This document shows, piece after piece, positions 18,017 to 26,812 of a stretch of 64,000 bases of DNA. Position 1 is the first letter of the stretch. Every line of letters begins with the position of its first letter. Location of the stretch: the NCBI GenBank assembly GCA_963755755.1, contig CAVWLJ010000004.1, positions 310,001-374,000 of the forward strand, in the 5' to 3' direction. The position numbers and the translations under genes were made by a program. Under the pieces are notes generated by a model. That model was given only the letters and a program-made list of their open reading frames with translations, was not told the origin of the DNA and made no database searches. Origin of the DNA: DATKNA01 sp963755755 (GTDB taxonomy: Bacteria; Actinomycetota; Actinomycetes; Actinomycetales; Kineosporiaceae).

Positions 18017-19136
18017 GTGGACGACTCGCAACCACTCGTGACCCCGGACGGTGAACCACCGTTCGAGGACGAGCCTGCCGACGCGCCTCAGGACGGCCAG
18101 CGCCCGGCGCTGACGGCCGTGCCGAGGAGCCCTGCGCCGCGCGCCCGAAGGCGGGGACGATCCGGACGAGGGCGACGACGAGGGGCCATCCGACACCTCC
18201 GCGGAGGGAGCCGACCCCGCGCCGGGTGTCAGCGCGACCTTCCGTGAGATCGAACGCCGGGCGACCGCGGAGATCCACCGTCTGGCTGCGGAGAGCCGGC
18301 GCGAGATCGCCGCCCTCCGGAAGGAGTTCGCGCCGCCGACCGCCGCCGCCGACGAGGCTGCCGACGCCGGCGGGTCGGTGATCCGCAGCAGGTTCCTTCC
18401 GGGTGGTGGCTGGGGCCTGCGGAGGCCGGCCGACCCCTCCCCGGTCGACGGCTCGCTCGCCCGCCACCCCGCTCGGCGCGGTTACGGAATGGCGCACGCC
18501 CGGCTCGAGGACTCGGCGATCGGGGACCCATGGCGGGCCCGGTCGCCGCGACGCCCGAGACCGGTCACGCTCGTCCTCGTCGCGCTGGCCATCGTGCTCC
18601 TCTCCGTCGGAAGCGCCTACGTCTACGGGGTGCGGCTGCAGCCCCCGCTCTACGGCGCGCAGGCGACATTCCTGCTGACACCGCAGCCCCAACTCTCCGA
18701 CACGGCCGTCGACTACCAGACCGAGACTCAACTGCTCGTCGTCACGAGCACTCAGGTGCTGGCGCCCGTGGCCTCGAGCTCCGGCGTCCCGCTCGCCACG
18801 CTCCAGAGGGAGGTCTCGGCCGACATGGCCGGGCGCAGCTACGTGCTCGTCATCACCGTGGCCGACGGCGACCGGCAGCGCGCGGTCAGCCTCACCGACC
18901 GCGTCGCGCGCCAGTACGCGGCCGTGGCCCCGACCCTGACCGGGGCCTCCGCGGCGACACGTCCCGTCCAGGTCAAGGCGCTCACGTCGGCCGCCGGCAT
19001 CGCCGAACCCCTCGAGCCACGACCGGTGCGCATCCTCGCGGCCGGACTCCTCGTCGGGATCCTCGCCGCGGTCGTCGCGGTCGTCCTGCTCCGCCGGCCC
19101 TGGCGTACCGGCCGCCAGCAGCCGTACTGGACGTGA
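18017..19136 (+). CDS. Wzz-like chain-length determinant protein with long cytoplasmic head, frameshifted
   Basis: The C-terminal 200 residues have the two-helix Wzz/YveK plan: a membrane helix PVTLVLVALAIVLLSVGSAY, an extracytoplasmic part with YGAQATFLLTPQPQL and VVTSTQVLAPVASSSGVP, and a final helix RILAAGLLVGILAAVVAVVLL. Before this come about 170 residues: an acidic segment from GTG 18017 (VDDSQPLVTPDGEPP...) and, in another frame after an indel near 18140, a Glu/Arg-rich probable coiled coil (IERRATAEIHRLAAESRREI). The frame stays open from the coiled coil into the Wzz part, so I treat it as one gene. Two genes, with the second starting at ATG 18489, remain possible. It lies 3 bases before the flippase gene. 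Confidence 0.65.
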
Positions 19137-19139
19137 GGC

Positions 19140-20813
19140 GTGGCGGAGCCCGAGCCGGCCGGCGTCACCGCGGTCGAGAGCGCGAGCGCCGGATCGACCT
19201 CGGGCTCGTCGCTCGCGCGGAACTCCGTCTCCGTGGCGTCGTGGACCGCCTTGAGCCGGCTCAGCGGGTTCGTCCGCATCGCCGTCGTCGCGGCGGTCCT
19301 GGGGCCCACGTACCTGGGCAACATCTTCCAGGCGACGAGCACCTTGCCGATGCTCGGCTACGCGGCACTGACGGGATCGCTCTTCTCCAGCCTCCTCGTC
19401 CCCGGCCTCGTCCGCCGGATCGACGCCGCCGACCCTGAGGCGGTGCGGCGGCTCGCCGGGAACTTCCTCGCGACCGCCCTGACGGGCTTCGGCGTCGCGG
19501 CCGTGCTGCTGCTCGTCGCAGAGCGCTGGGTGTTGCGCCTGCTCGAGGTGGGCGTGAGCGATCCGCAGGTCGCGGCGGCCCAGGAGCGGATCGGCCTGGT
19601 GCTGCTCGCGATGTTCGTGCCCCAGTTGGTGCTCTACGCCGTGGTCGGCACCTCCGAGGCGGTGATGAACGCGCACGGGGAGTTCGCCTGGCCCAATGCC
19701 GCGCCCATCGCGGAGAACGCCGGGATCGTCGTGACGATGCTGGTCACTGCGCTCGTCTTCGGCACCGGGACGGCGCTCGCGGCGCCCGGAACGGCGGCCC
19801 TGCTCGTGCTCGGCCTCGGCACGACGGGCTCGGTGGCGCTGCACGCCGGGCTCCAGTGGTGGGGGGCGCGCCGGGTCGGCGTCGTGCTGCTGCCACGGAT
19901 CCGCCACCGTGACCCCGAGATCGCGCACATCCTGCGCCGGGCCGGCCCGACGCTCGGGTACTCCACGCTGGACGTCCTGCTGCCGTTCGCCGGTCTCGTC
20001 GTGGCCAATCGGGTGGCGGGCGGAGTTCTGGCGTTCCAGTTCGCCTTCCTCCTCTGTGGCCTCCCGATGGCACTGGCGGCCCGTCCGGTCGGCGTCGCGC
20101 TGCTGCCCCGCCTCTCCCGGCGGTTCCAGGCCGCCGACTCCCAGGGGTTCAGGGACGAGCTGGTCCGTGGCGTGTCCCTCGTCGCGTTCGTCGCCGTCCC
20201 GGCCGCGCTGGCGCTGGTGCTGCTCGCCGGCCCCATCGCCCGCGCTGTGAGCTTCGGCGCGATGGCGTCGCCGCACGGCCAGGAGCTCCTGACCGTGGCG
20301 ATCGGCTCGCTCGGGTTCGCCGTCGTCGGCGGGGTCGCCATGACGGTCGGGACGTACGCGCTCTACGCGCGCGGCGACGCGCGGACGCCGTTCGCCGCCG
20401 CGCTGCTGCGGACCGTCGTCGTCCTGCTCGGCATCGTCGTCGGGCTCCGGGTGCCGCCCGGCGTCTGGCCGCTGCTGACCATCGGCATCACGATCAGCGC
20501 CGCGGAGCTGCTCGGCGGGGCGTGGATGGCCGCGCGTCTGCGTCGAGCCCTACCGGTGGGTGGCGAGCGCCTGCTCCGGCCCGTCCTCCGGGCGGTCGCC
20601 ATCGCTGCCGTGACGATCGCGCCTGCGGCCCTGCTCGGGCGCACCCTCCCCGGCCACCTGCCGGGCGAGGGGAACGGCCAGGTGACCATGCTCGCGATCA
20701 CCCTGGTCGCACTCGCTCTGTACGTGTTTGCCTCCCGACTCGTCGGGTCGGCCGAGCTGGCCATGCTCACGCAGGGACTGAGGGGTCGACGCACCGCGGA
20801 CGAGCCGGCATGA
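19140..20813 (+). CDS. MurJ/MviN-like lipid-linked oligosaccharide flippase
   Basis: The 557-aa protein has 13-14 predicted membrane helices and the MurJ-type start SLARNSVSVASWTALSRLSGFVR, then the conserved NIFQATSTLPMLGYAALTG and the LPRLSRRFQAAD loop. MurJ flips lipid II; paralogues inside polysaccharide clusters act as Wzx-type exporters of polyprenyl-linked repeat units. The position between Wzz-like and ligase-like genes supports the second role. Translation starts at GTG 19140, 3 bases after the upstream stop, and the stop overlaps the next start (ATGA). Confidence 0.8.
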   Translation: MAEPEPAGVTAVESASAGSTSGSSLARNSVSVASWTALSRLSGFVRIAVVAAVLGPTYLGNIFQATSTLPMLGYAALTGSLFSSLLVPGLVRRIDAADPEAVRRLAGNFLATALTGFGVAAVLLLVAERWVLRLLEVGVSDPQVAAAQERIGLVLLAMFVPQLVLYAVVGTSEAVMNAHGEFAWPNAAPIAENAGIVVTMLVTALVFGTGTALAAPGTAALLVLGLGTTGSVALHAGLQWWGARRVGVVLLPRIRHRDPEIAHILRRAGPTLGYSTLDVLLPFAGLVVANRVAGGVLAFQFAFLLCGLPMALAARPVGVALLPRLSRRFQAADSQGFRDELVRGVSLVAFVAVPAALALVLLAGPIARAVSFGAMASPHGQELLTVAIGSLGFAVVGGVAMTVGTYALYARGDARTPFAAALLRTVVVLLGIVVGLRVPPGVWPLLTIGITISAAELLGGAWMAARLRRALPVGGERLLRPVLRAVAIAAVTIAPAALLGRTLPGHLPGEGNGQVTMLAITLVALALYVFASRLVGSAELAMLTQGLRGRRTADEPA

Positions 20814-22243
20814 GCGCCGTCTCGGGCGTGTCCGCCGTCGCGGCGCCGCGACGGGCGGTGTGGGTGCTCGTCCTGCTCGTCGCGGTGGCCGCGTGCGTGC
20901 TCGCGGCCCTGGTCGCGTCCGGCCCCGCCACGGTGCCCGCCGCCGCCCTGCTCGGCGTCCTGCTCGTGGCGGCCTCGTACTGGCGGCCGCCGCTCGCCGC
21001 CTACCTGCTGCTCGCCGGCACGCCGCTGCTCGCCGGCGTCGCGCGCAACGGCGCGCTGTCGCTGCTGCGGCCGCACGAGGCGCTCGGCCTCCTGCTCGGG
21101 GCGGGGGTCGTGCTGCGCGCCCTGACCCAGGTCGCGAGCGGGCACCCGCTGCCGCTGCGCTGGACCCGTCTGGACACGGCGCTGGTCCTGCTCGCCACGG
21201 CGGGGTCCTTCCTGCCCCTGCTCTGGATGCTCGCCCGGGGTGAGACGCCCGACCAGCAGGACGTGCTCTACGCGGCCGCGCTGTGGAAGTTCTACGGCAT
21301 CTTCCTCCTGGTGCGCGCCGCGGTGCGGACCGAGCGACAGGTGGCCCGCTGCCTGTGGATCTGCCTTTCCGTCGGCGTGGTCGTGGCCGCCGTCGCCATG
21401 GCCGAATCGCTCCTGCCGCCCGTGGCCGCACTGGGCGACGCGCTCTTCCCCGGCGATCCCGGGTCCGGCCCGTCGCTCGGCCGTGGCGCTGCCACCCTCG
21501 GCTCCACGATCGCCGTCGGTGACGTCATGGCCTTCGACCTGGCCATCTGCCTCGGCTGGGCCTTCCTGCAGGAGCGCCGCCGCAAGACCGCCCTCGTGCT
21601 CGCGGCGGTCTTCGTTCTCGGCGCCGTCGCCTCGGGGCAGTTCTCCGGGATTCTCGCGGTCGTCGTCGTGGTCGTCGTCATGGCAGCTCTCACGGGCCGC
21701 GTCGCCCGCCTCTTCGCCGTCGCGGTCCCGACGGGCATCGCGGCGGGGCTGCTGCTGTGGCCCGTGATCGCCGGCCGGCTCGCGGACCTGGACCCGGCGA
21801 CGGGCCTCCCGCAGAGCTGGGGGGTCCGCCTGCAGAACCTCACCGTCTACGTCTGGCCGCAGGTCTTCACCGGGTGGAACTGGCTGCTCGGGGTCCGGCC
21901 GACGGCGGTCGTCGAGGTGCCCACGCCGTACGCGCCGCAGGTCTACATCGAGAGCGGTCACACCTGGCTGCTGTGGAGCGGCGGGGTCCCGCTGTTCCTC
22001 GCCTATCTGTTCTTCACGTGGGTGGCCCTGCGGCACTCGGCCCGGGTCGCCGGCAGTGGACGTACCGCGTACGCGGTGGCGGGCGCGGCGGCTGCCTGTG
22101 CCGTGCTCGTGACGTTCGTCCTCATGACGTTCGACCCCCACATCACCATGAGGGGCGCCGCTGACATGCTCTTCTCCCTGCTGGCCCTGGCGATCGTCGG
22201 CGAGCGGTCCACGCGTCCCGAACGGGGAACGTTCCATGATTGA
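20810..22243 (+). CDS. O-antigen ligase/polymerase-like membrane protein
   Basis: The 477-aa protein has 11-13 hydrophobic helices. A periplasmic loop near residues 340-380 contains YVWPQVFTGWNWLLGVRP and ESGHTWLLWSGG, the sort of aromatic loop with conserved Glu and Gly-His found in WaaL/Wzy proteins. These enzymes polymerise or ligate lipid-linked glycans outside the membrane. It overlaps the flippase gene by ATGA and the glycosyltransferase gene by 8 bases, so the three form one transcription unit. Polymerase and ligase cannot be separated by sequence alone. Confidence 0.75.
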   Translation: MSAVSGVSAVAAPRRAVWVLVLLVAVAACVLAALVASGPATVPAAALLGVLLVAASYWRPPLAAYLLLAGTPLLAGVARNGALSLLRPHEALGLLLGAGVVLRALTQVASGHPLPLRWTRLDTALVLLATAGSFLPLLWMLARGETPDQQDVLYAAALWKFYGIFLLVRAAVRTERQVARCLWICLSVGVVVAAVAMAESLLPPVAALGDALFPGDPGSGPSLGRGAATLGSTIAVGDVMAFDLAICLGWAFLQERRRKTALVLAAVFVLGAVASGQFSGILAVVVVVVVMAALTGRVARLFAVAVPTGIAAGLLLWPVIAGRLADLDPATGLPQSWGVRLQNLTVYVWPQVFTGWNWLLGVRPTAVVEVPTPYAPQVYIESGHTWLLWSGGVPLFLAYLFFTWVALRHSARVAGSGRTAYAVAGAAAACAVLVTFVLMTFDPHITMRGAADMLFSLLALAIVGERSTRPERGTFHD

Positions 22244-23489
22244 CCCGCGAGCTGCGTCAGGGCGGCGAGGAGCGACCGGCCGACGCGAACGGGTCTGCGT
22301 GGTCCGTCAGCACTACGTGCCGCAGGACACCCGGGTGCTGCGCGAGCTCGGCGCGCTCGCGGAGCGGGGCTACGAGGTCGACGTCCTGTGCGTCCGCAAG
22401 TCGGGGGAGCCCGCTCGGGAGCGGAACGGGCTGGTCCGCATCCGGCGGCTTCGCGTCCCGGGTCAGCGGTGGAAGGGCCCCGCGGGGTACCTGGTCCGGT
22501 ACGGCTGGTTCTTCGCCGCCGCCACCGTGCTGCTCGCCGTCGGGCAGGTCCGCCGCCGGTACGCCGTCGTCCAGGTGAACTCGCTGCCGGACGTCCTCGT
22601 CTTCGCCGCCGTGGTTCCCCGGCTGCTCGGCGCTCGGGTGCTCCTGGACCTGCAGGAGTGCATGCCGGAGTTCTTCGCCACGAAGTTCGGGACGTCGTCC
22701 GGGCACCCCGCGGTGCGGCTCATCGCGGGCCTCGAGCAGAGCAGCATCCGGTTCGCGGACGCCGTGATCACGCCGACGGCGCAGCTGCGGGCGCTGTTCG
22801 TCGGGCGGGGCGCCGAGCCCGGGAAGGTCCGCGTCGTGATGGACGGTGCGGACGAACGGGTGTTCCGGCGGCCCTCCGCCTCGGTGCCGCGTGCCGAGGG
22901 CTTCGTCCTGATCAGCCACGGAACGATGGAGGAGCGGTACGGCCTCGACACCATGATCCACGCGGTCGCCGAGCTCGTCGCCGACATGCCCGACCTGCGC
23001 CTCGAGCTCTACGGCGACGGGTCCGACCGGCCCCGGCTGGAGCGGCTCGCGCGGTCCCTCGGAGTGCCGGGCCACGTGTGGTTCAGCGACGGCTACGTGC
23101 CGTTCCCGGACCTGGTGAAGGCCATCGCGGCCGCAGACGCGGGTGTGGTCGCGATGAAGCGCGACGCCTTCCGCGACGTGACTCTGCCGGGCAAGGTCTT
23201 CGATTTCATCGTCATGGGGATCCCCGTGATCTCGTCACGCACCCGCTCGATGGAGGAGACGTTCGGGGACGACAGCGTGGAGTACTTCACCTCCGAGGAC
23301 GCGTCGGACCTCGCGCGCGCCATCCGCCGGCTCCGCGCGGATCCCGGCCGGGGCGCCTGCTTGGCCGAGCAGGCCGCGCGCGCCGCCGAGCCGTGCCGGT
23401 GGTCCCGCCAGCGGTGCGCCTACCTCGAGGCGGTCGACGGCCGGTCGGTCGGCGCCGGCTCCCCCGCGGCGGCGACCGGGCTCAGGTGA
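22236..23489 (+). CDS. Glycosyltransferase family 4 protein
   Basis: The 417-aa GT-B protein begins with VCVVRQHYVPQDTRVLRE, a segment often seen in actinobacterial polysaccharide GT4 enzymes. It has LLDLQECMPEFFATKFG, VVMDGADERVF, SHGTMEERYGLDT, LYGDGSDRP and the C-terminal nucleotide-binding block LPGKVFDFIVMGIPVISS. It would add one sugar from a nucleotide donor to a lipid-linked intermediate on the cytoplasmic side. Donor and acceptor are unknown. Its last 8 bases overlap the convergent monooxygenase gene. Confidence 0.85.
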   Translation: MIDPRAASGRRGATGRRERVCVVRQHYVPQDTRVLRELGALAERGYEVDVLCVRKSGEPARERNGLVRIRRLRVPGQRWKGPAGYLVRYGWFFAAATVLLAVGQVRRRYAVVQVNSLPDVLVFAAVVPRLLGARVLLDLQECMPEFFATKFGTSSGHPAVRLIAGLEQSSIRFADAVITPTAQLRALFVGRGAEPGKVRVVMDGADERVFRRPSASVPRAEGFVLISHGTMEERYGLDTMIHAVAELVADMPDLRLELYGDGSDRPRLERLARSLGVPGHVWFSDGYVPFPDLVKAIAAADAGVVAMKRDAFRDVTLPGKVFDFIVMGIPVISSRTRSMEETFGDDSVEYFTSEDASDLARAIRRLRADPGRGACLAEQAARAAEPCRWSRQRCAYLEAVDGRSVGAGSPAAATGLR

Positions 23490-24672
23490 GGAGCTCCCGA
23501 CGTCTCGCCCGGACGGCTCGACGCGCGCTCGACGCGAGCATCCGCGCGCGCCGCACCGGGGCGTGCTGCGTCCCCAGGTGCAGGTAGTACCGCCAGCGGG
23601 GGGCCGAGGTGCGGCGCTGCCAGAGTGACCAGGCCAGCTGGACGTCGTCCGTCCCCGGCAGCCGGCCGACGGACTGCTCGAACCACGCGGTGCTGCGATC
23701 GGCCTCCTCGGCGAACGGCCGCAGCGCGGCCTTCCGCTCGTCCTCGTACGCACGCAGGGCTGTGCCGAGGTCGTGTGCGGCGTTCACGTGATCGGCCAGG
23801 GAGATCGCGTCGAGCATCGCCAGGGCGGTCCCCGAGCCGATGGCGAAGTGTGTGGTGTGGGCGGCGTCGCCGACGAGCGCCACGTTCCCGTCGCTCCAGC
23901 GCCGGTTGCCGACGCGGCGGAAGTTCAGCCAGCTCGCGCTCCCGGATCCCGGCGGCCCGGCCATGAGCTCGTGGCCGTCCAGCTGCCCGGCGAAGCAGGA
24001 CTCCAGCGTTCGCAGGCAGTCCGGCAGCTCCATCCGGTCGAAGCCGAGCCCCGTCCAGGTCGACGTCGGGCATTCGACGATGAACGTGCTCGTGGCGGGG
24101 TCGAACTGGTAGGCGTGGCACCACAGCCAGCCTGCGGCGGTCTCCACGAAACCGAAGGTGAAGGTCGGGAACAGGCGCCTGGTGCCCAGCCAGATGTACT
24201 TGTGGCGTCCGGGCAGCACCTCGGTGCCGAAGGCGTCAGCACGCTCGGTGCGCAACCGGCTCCCGGCACCGTCGGCGGCGACGACGAGGTCGGCGGCGAG
24301 CTCGTCCCCGTCGGCGGACGAACCGAAGCGGACGTCCACGCCGAGGTCGCGGGCCCGTGCGGCGAGGATCGCGAGGAGGGCGTGCCGGCCGACCGCGTAC
24401 CCGGATCCGCCGAGGTACACCGGCGGGCGATCGCCGACGCGGAGCAGCTGACCGTCCCAGACGACGGCCGCGTCGCGGACCGCGCGGGCCGAGGGCGGGT
24501 CGTTGCGGTGCAGCGCGTCGAGCAGGTCGTCCCAGAAGACGACGCCCCAGCCCTGGGTGACGCCGGCCGGGTTGCGTTCGAGCACGACGACCTCGTCCGC
24601 CGGGTTGCGCAGCTTGGCGGAGACGGCCGTGTACAGGCCGGCGGGGCCGCCGCCCACGCATGTGATCCTCAC
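23482..24672 (-). CDS. FAD-dependent monooxygenase, kynurenine/salicylyl-CoA hydroxylase-like
   Basis: The 396-aa flavoprotein starts MRITCVGGGPAGLY, with the FAD-binding glycine motif at 6-11, has a VVAADGAGSRLR segment and the second FAD motif VALVGDAAHTTHFAIGSGT. These are features of group A aromatic hydroxylases, and the N-terminal sequence resembles the monooxygenase half of salicylyl-CoA 5-hydroxylases. GGAGGAGGG lies 5 bases before the GTG at 24672. The substrate is unknown. It stands alone on the minus strand inside the polysaccharide region, between GT4 and FemAB-like genes, which is odd. Confidence 0.8.
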   Translation of the reverse strand: MRITCVGGGPAGLYTAVSAKLRNPADEVVVLERNPAGVTQGWGVVFWDDLLDALHRNDPPSARAVRDAAVVWDGQLLRVGDRPPVYLGGSGYAVGRHALLAILAARARDLGVDVRFGSSADGDELAADLVVAADGAGSRLRTERADAFGTEVLPGRHKYIWLGTRRLFPTFTFGFVETAAGWLWCHAYQFDPATSTFIVECPTSTWTGLGFDRMELPDCLRTLESCFAGQLDGHELMAGPPGSGSASWLNFRRVGNRRWSDGNVALVGDAAHTTHFAIGSGTALAMLDAISLADHVNAAHDLGTALRAYEDERKAALRPFAEEADRSTAWFEQSVGRLPGTDDVQLAWSLWQRRTSAPRWRYYLHLGTQHAPVRRARMLASSARRAVRARRRELLT

Positions 24673-24737
24673 TCTGGCCCTCCTCCGGCACGGCTGTGAC
24701 CGTGACAATCCGGACGCCTTGTTGACAGGCTGGTTCC

Positions 24738-25913
24738 GTGAGCATCTGGGGGGTACATCGCCGGTCGTCCCTGTCGGACACCGCGCACGCCGTCGTCGCG
24801 GCCGTCGTCTCGCGTCCCTCCGGCGCCGCGCTGACCGACTGGGACGCGCTGGTCGCCGGGACGCCGGGGACGGACGTCAACCAGCTCTCGGCCTGGGCAC
24901 GCGTCCGCTCCGTCGTCGGGTACCGCTCGACGTACGTCTTCGCCCTGGACGGCGATCGGCTGGTCGGCGGTGCGCAGGTGCTGCTCCGGCGGTTCCCCGT
25001 GGGCGTGACGCTGGCCTACGTGCCCTCGGGGCCCGTGGTGGCGCCCGACGTCGCGAATCGCGCGCAGATCGTCACCGCTCTCGCGGATGCCCTCGCCGGC
25101 GTCGCCGGCCCCGGCCGCGCGCTCTTCGTGCAGCCTCCGGACGACGGGCACGACGTGAGCCGCGCGCTGCTCGAGCGGAGGTTCCGGACGTCTCAGGCCG
25201 GGATCTCGCCGGCAGGCACGCTGCGCCTGGACCTGACGCCGAGTGAGGCGCAGCTGCGCGCCGGCCTCGGCCGGCGGCTGCGCTACTGGACGACGAAGTG
25301 GCCGCAGCGCGGCGTGCGGGTTCGCCGTGGCGGTCAGGAGGACGTCGGCCTGCTCGTCGAGCTCATGGCGTTGACCGCGCGCCAGCACGGGTACGCGCCC
25401 CTCCCGCGCGAGTACGTGGAGACGTTCTACAGCGAACTCGCGCCCGGCGGCCATGCCGTGCTCTTCGTGGGGGAGGTCGACGGGCGTCCGGTCGCGGCGG
25501 ACCTGCTGACCGGGTGCGGCGGCGTGCTCAAGGGGCGTCTGGGGGGTTACGACCGGTCGGGCGACGCGGGCCGGCTGAGCGTGCCCGGCGCCGTCCGGTG
25601 GGAGGCGATCCGGTGGGCCAAGGGCGAGGGATACCGCTGGTTCGACTTCGGCGGCATCGACGCCGGCATGCTGCACGACCTCCTGACCGGGGCGGAGCGC
25701 AACGACGAGCGCTGGCCGAGCGCGGACCGCGCCAAGCTGTCGTTCGGGGGGCAGCCCTTCGCGTATCCGCAGGCGGTCGAACTCGTGCGTCCGTGGCCGG
25801 TGCGCATGGCCTACGACGCCGCTCGGAACAGCACGCGCGGTCGGGCGGTGCTCGACGCGGCATCGCAGTGGCTGAGAGGGGCCCGCGGCGGTATCCGGGG
25901 AGCGGGCGGGTAG
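24738..25913 (+). CDS. FemAB-like aminoacyl/acyl transferase
   Basis: This 391-aa protein shows clear FemAB features: VNQLSAWARVRSVVGYRSTYVF at the start of the first domain, RLRYWTTKWPQRGV in the hinge, QHGYAPLPREYVETFYSEL, and GYRWFDFGGIDAGML followed by KLSFGGQPFAYP, which is the typical FemX end. Real FemX enzymes add amino acids to lipid II; here the acceptor may be a surface glycan or peptidoglycan. The GTG at 24738 follows a 65-base divergent gap. It converges with the lysozyme-like gene. Confidence 0.8.
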   Translation: MSIWGVHRRSSLSDTAHAVVAAVVSRPSGAALTDWDALVAGTPGTDVNQLSAWARVRSVVGYRSTYVFALDGDRLVGGAQVLLRRFPVGVTLAYVPSGPVVAPDVANRAQIVTALADALAGVAGPGRALFVQPPDDGHDVSRALLERRFRTSQAGISPAGTLRLDLTPSEAQLRAGLGRRLRYWTTKWPQRGVRVRRGGQEDVGLLVELMALTARQHGYAPLPREYVETFYSELAPGGHAVLFVGEVDGRPVAADLLTGCGGVLKGRLGGYDRSGDAGRLSVPGAVRWEAIRWAKGEGYRWFDFGGIDAGMLHDLLTGAERNDERWPSADRAKLSFGGQPFAYPQAVELVRPWPVRMAYDAARNSTRGRAVLDAASQWLRGARGGIRGAGG

Positions 25914-25942
25914 GCGCGCCCGGCGCGCCCACCGCGACCGTC

Positions 25943-26812
25943 TCAGCTGCACGGCTCCCTCCCGTAGACGAGTGCGGACACGCACCCGATGTACTCGCGC
26001 GCATCGGCGTCCATCCATGCGCCGGAGAACCAGCGGCCGATGCAGGCCCACGCATGGCCCGGGCCGTACGTCGTCCCCGGGGCGGCGACGTCGCCCAGCC
26101 ACTGCTCGTAGCCGTCGTAGCAGGCGCGCCAGACCGCGTAGGCGGTGTCCAGGTTGAACGCGGTGGAGGTGATCGCCGACGGGAAGGCGCCGGCGAAGAA
26201 CTGGTACTTGACCTGCAGGATGCCGAAGCTCTCGGGGCACTCCCCGCCGCGCCCGTCCTTGCCGAGACCGTGCCCGGGGGCGCAGGCGCTCCCGTCCGTC
26301 GTCCAGTCGCCCATCTTGTCCTGGCGGAGCGAGGACTCCACCTCCGCCTGTGCCCGGACGTAGCGTTCGTCGATGCCCCACTTGCACGCGACCCACTGCA
26401 GGATCTGCGCCGTCGTGCCGACATAGGCCCCCGTGACCCGCGCGGCGATCAGCTTCTGTTCGCGTGCGTGCCCGCTCCCCGGAGGGAAGAAGTTCGAGGG
26501 GAGGTGCTGGTCGCCCGGCACGTGATCCGGCCGCACGTTCGCCGGCACCGTCTCCGGAGCGGACGCGACGGCATGCGCGCACGTCGCGTCGTCGGGCAGC
26601 GGTGAGCCCGGCGAGAGCGTTCTGAAGGGCGGTTGCAGTGCAGGGCCCGCCGGCAGGTCGCGCACCTCGGACCCGGCGGCGATCGGCGACAAGGAGCTGG
26701 GGGCCGCAGACGCGGTGAGCCCCAGGAGGCACGCGACGACGGCGACGGCCCACCGGAGCCCGGTGCGACCGGCTGGTGGACGTCGGCCCGTGGGCGCGAT
26801 CGGCGTCGTCAC
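25943..26812 (-). CDS. Secreted lysozyme/transglycosylase-like protein
   Basis: The 289-aa protein has an N-terminal hydrophobic segment (residues 19-37, LRWAVAVVACLLGLTASAA) as signal peptide or anchor, a Pro-rich linker, and from about 115 a goose-lysozyme/SLT-like domain: WGIDERYVRAQAEVESSLRQ with the probable catalytic Glu at 157 or 159, then ECPESFGILQVKYQF and four to six cysteines that may form disulfides. The GTG start overlaps the sugar transferase stop (GTGA), so the two are translationally coupled. It may cut peptidoglycan or process the polymer. Confidence 0.75.
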   Translation of the reverse strand: MTTPIAPTGRRPPAGRTGLRWAVAVVACLLGLTASAAPSSLSPIAAGSEVRDLPAGPALQPPFRTLSPGSPLPDDATCAHAVASAPETVPANVRPDHVPGDQHLPSNFFPPGSGHAREQKLIAARVTGAYVGTTAQILQWVACKWGIDERYVRAQAEVESSLRQDKMGDWTTDGSACAPGHGLGKDGRGGECPESFGILQVKYQFFAGAFPSAITSTAFNLDTAYAVWRACYDGYEQWLGDVAAPGTTYGPGHAWACIGRWFSGAWMDADAREYIGCVSALVYGREPCS

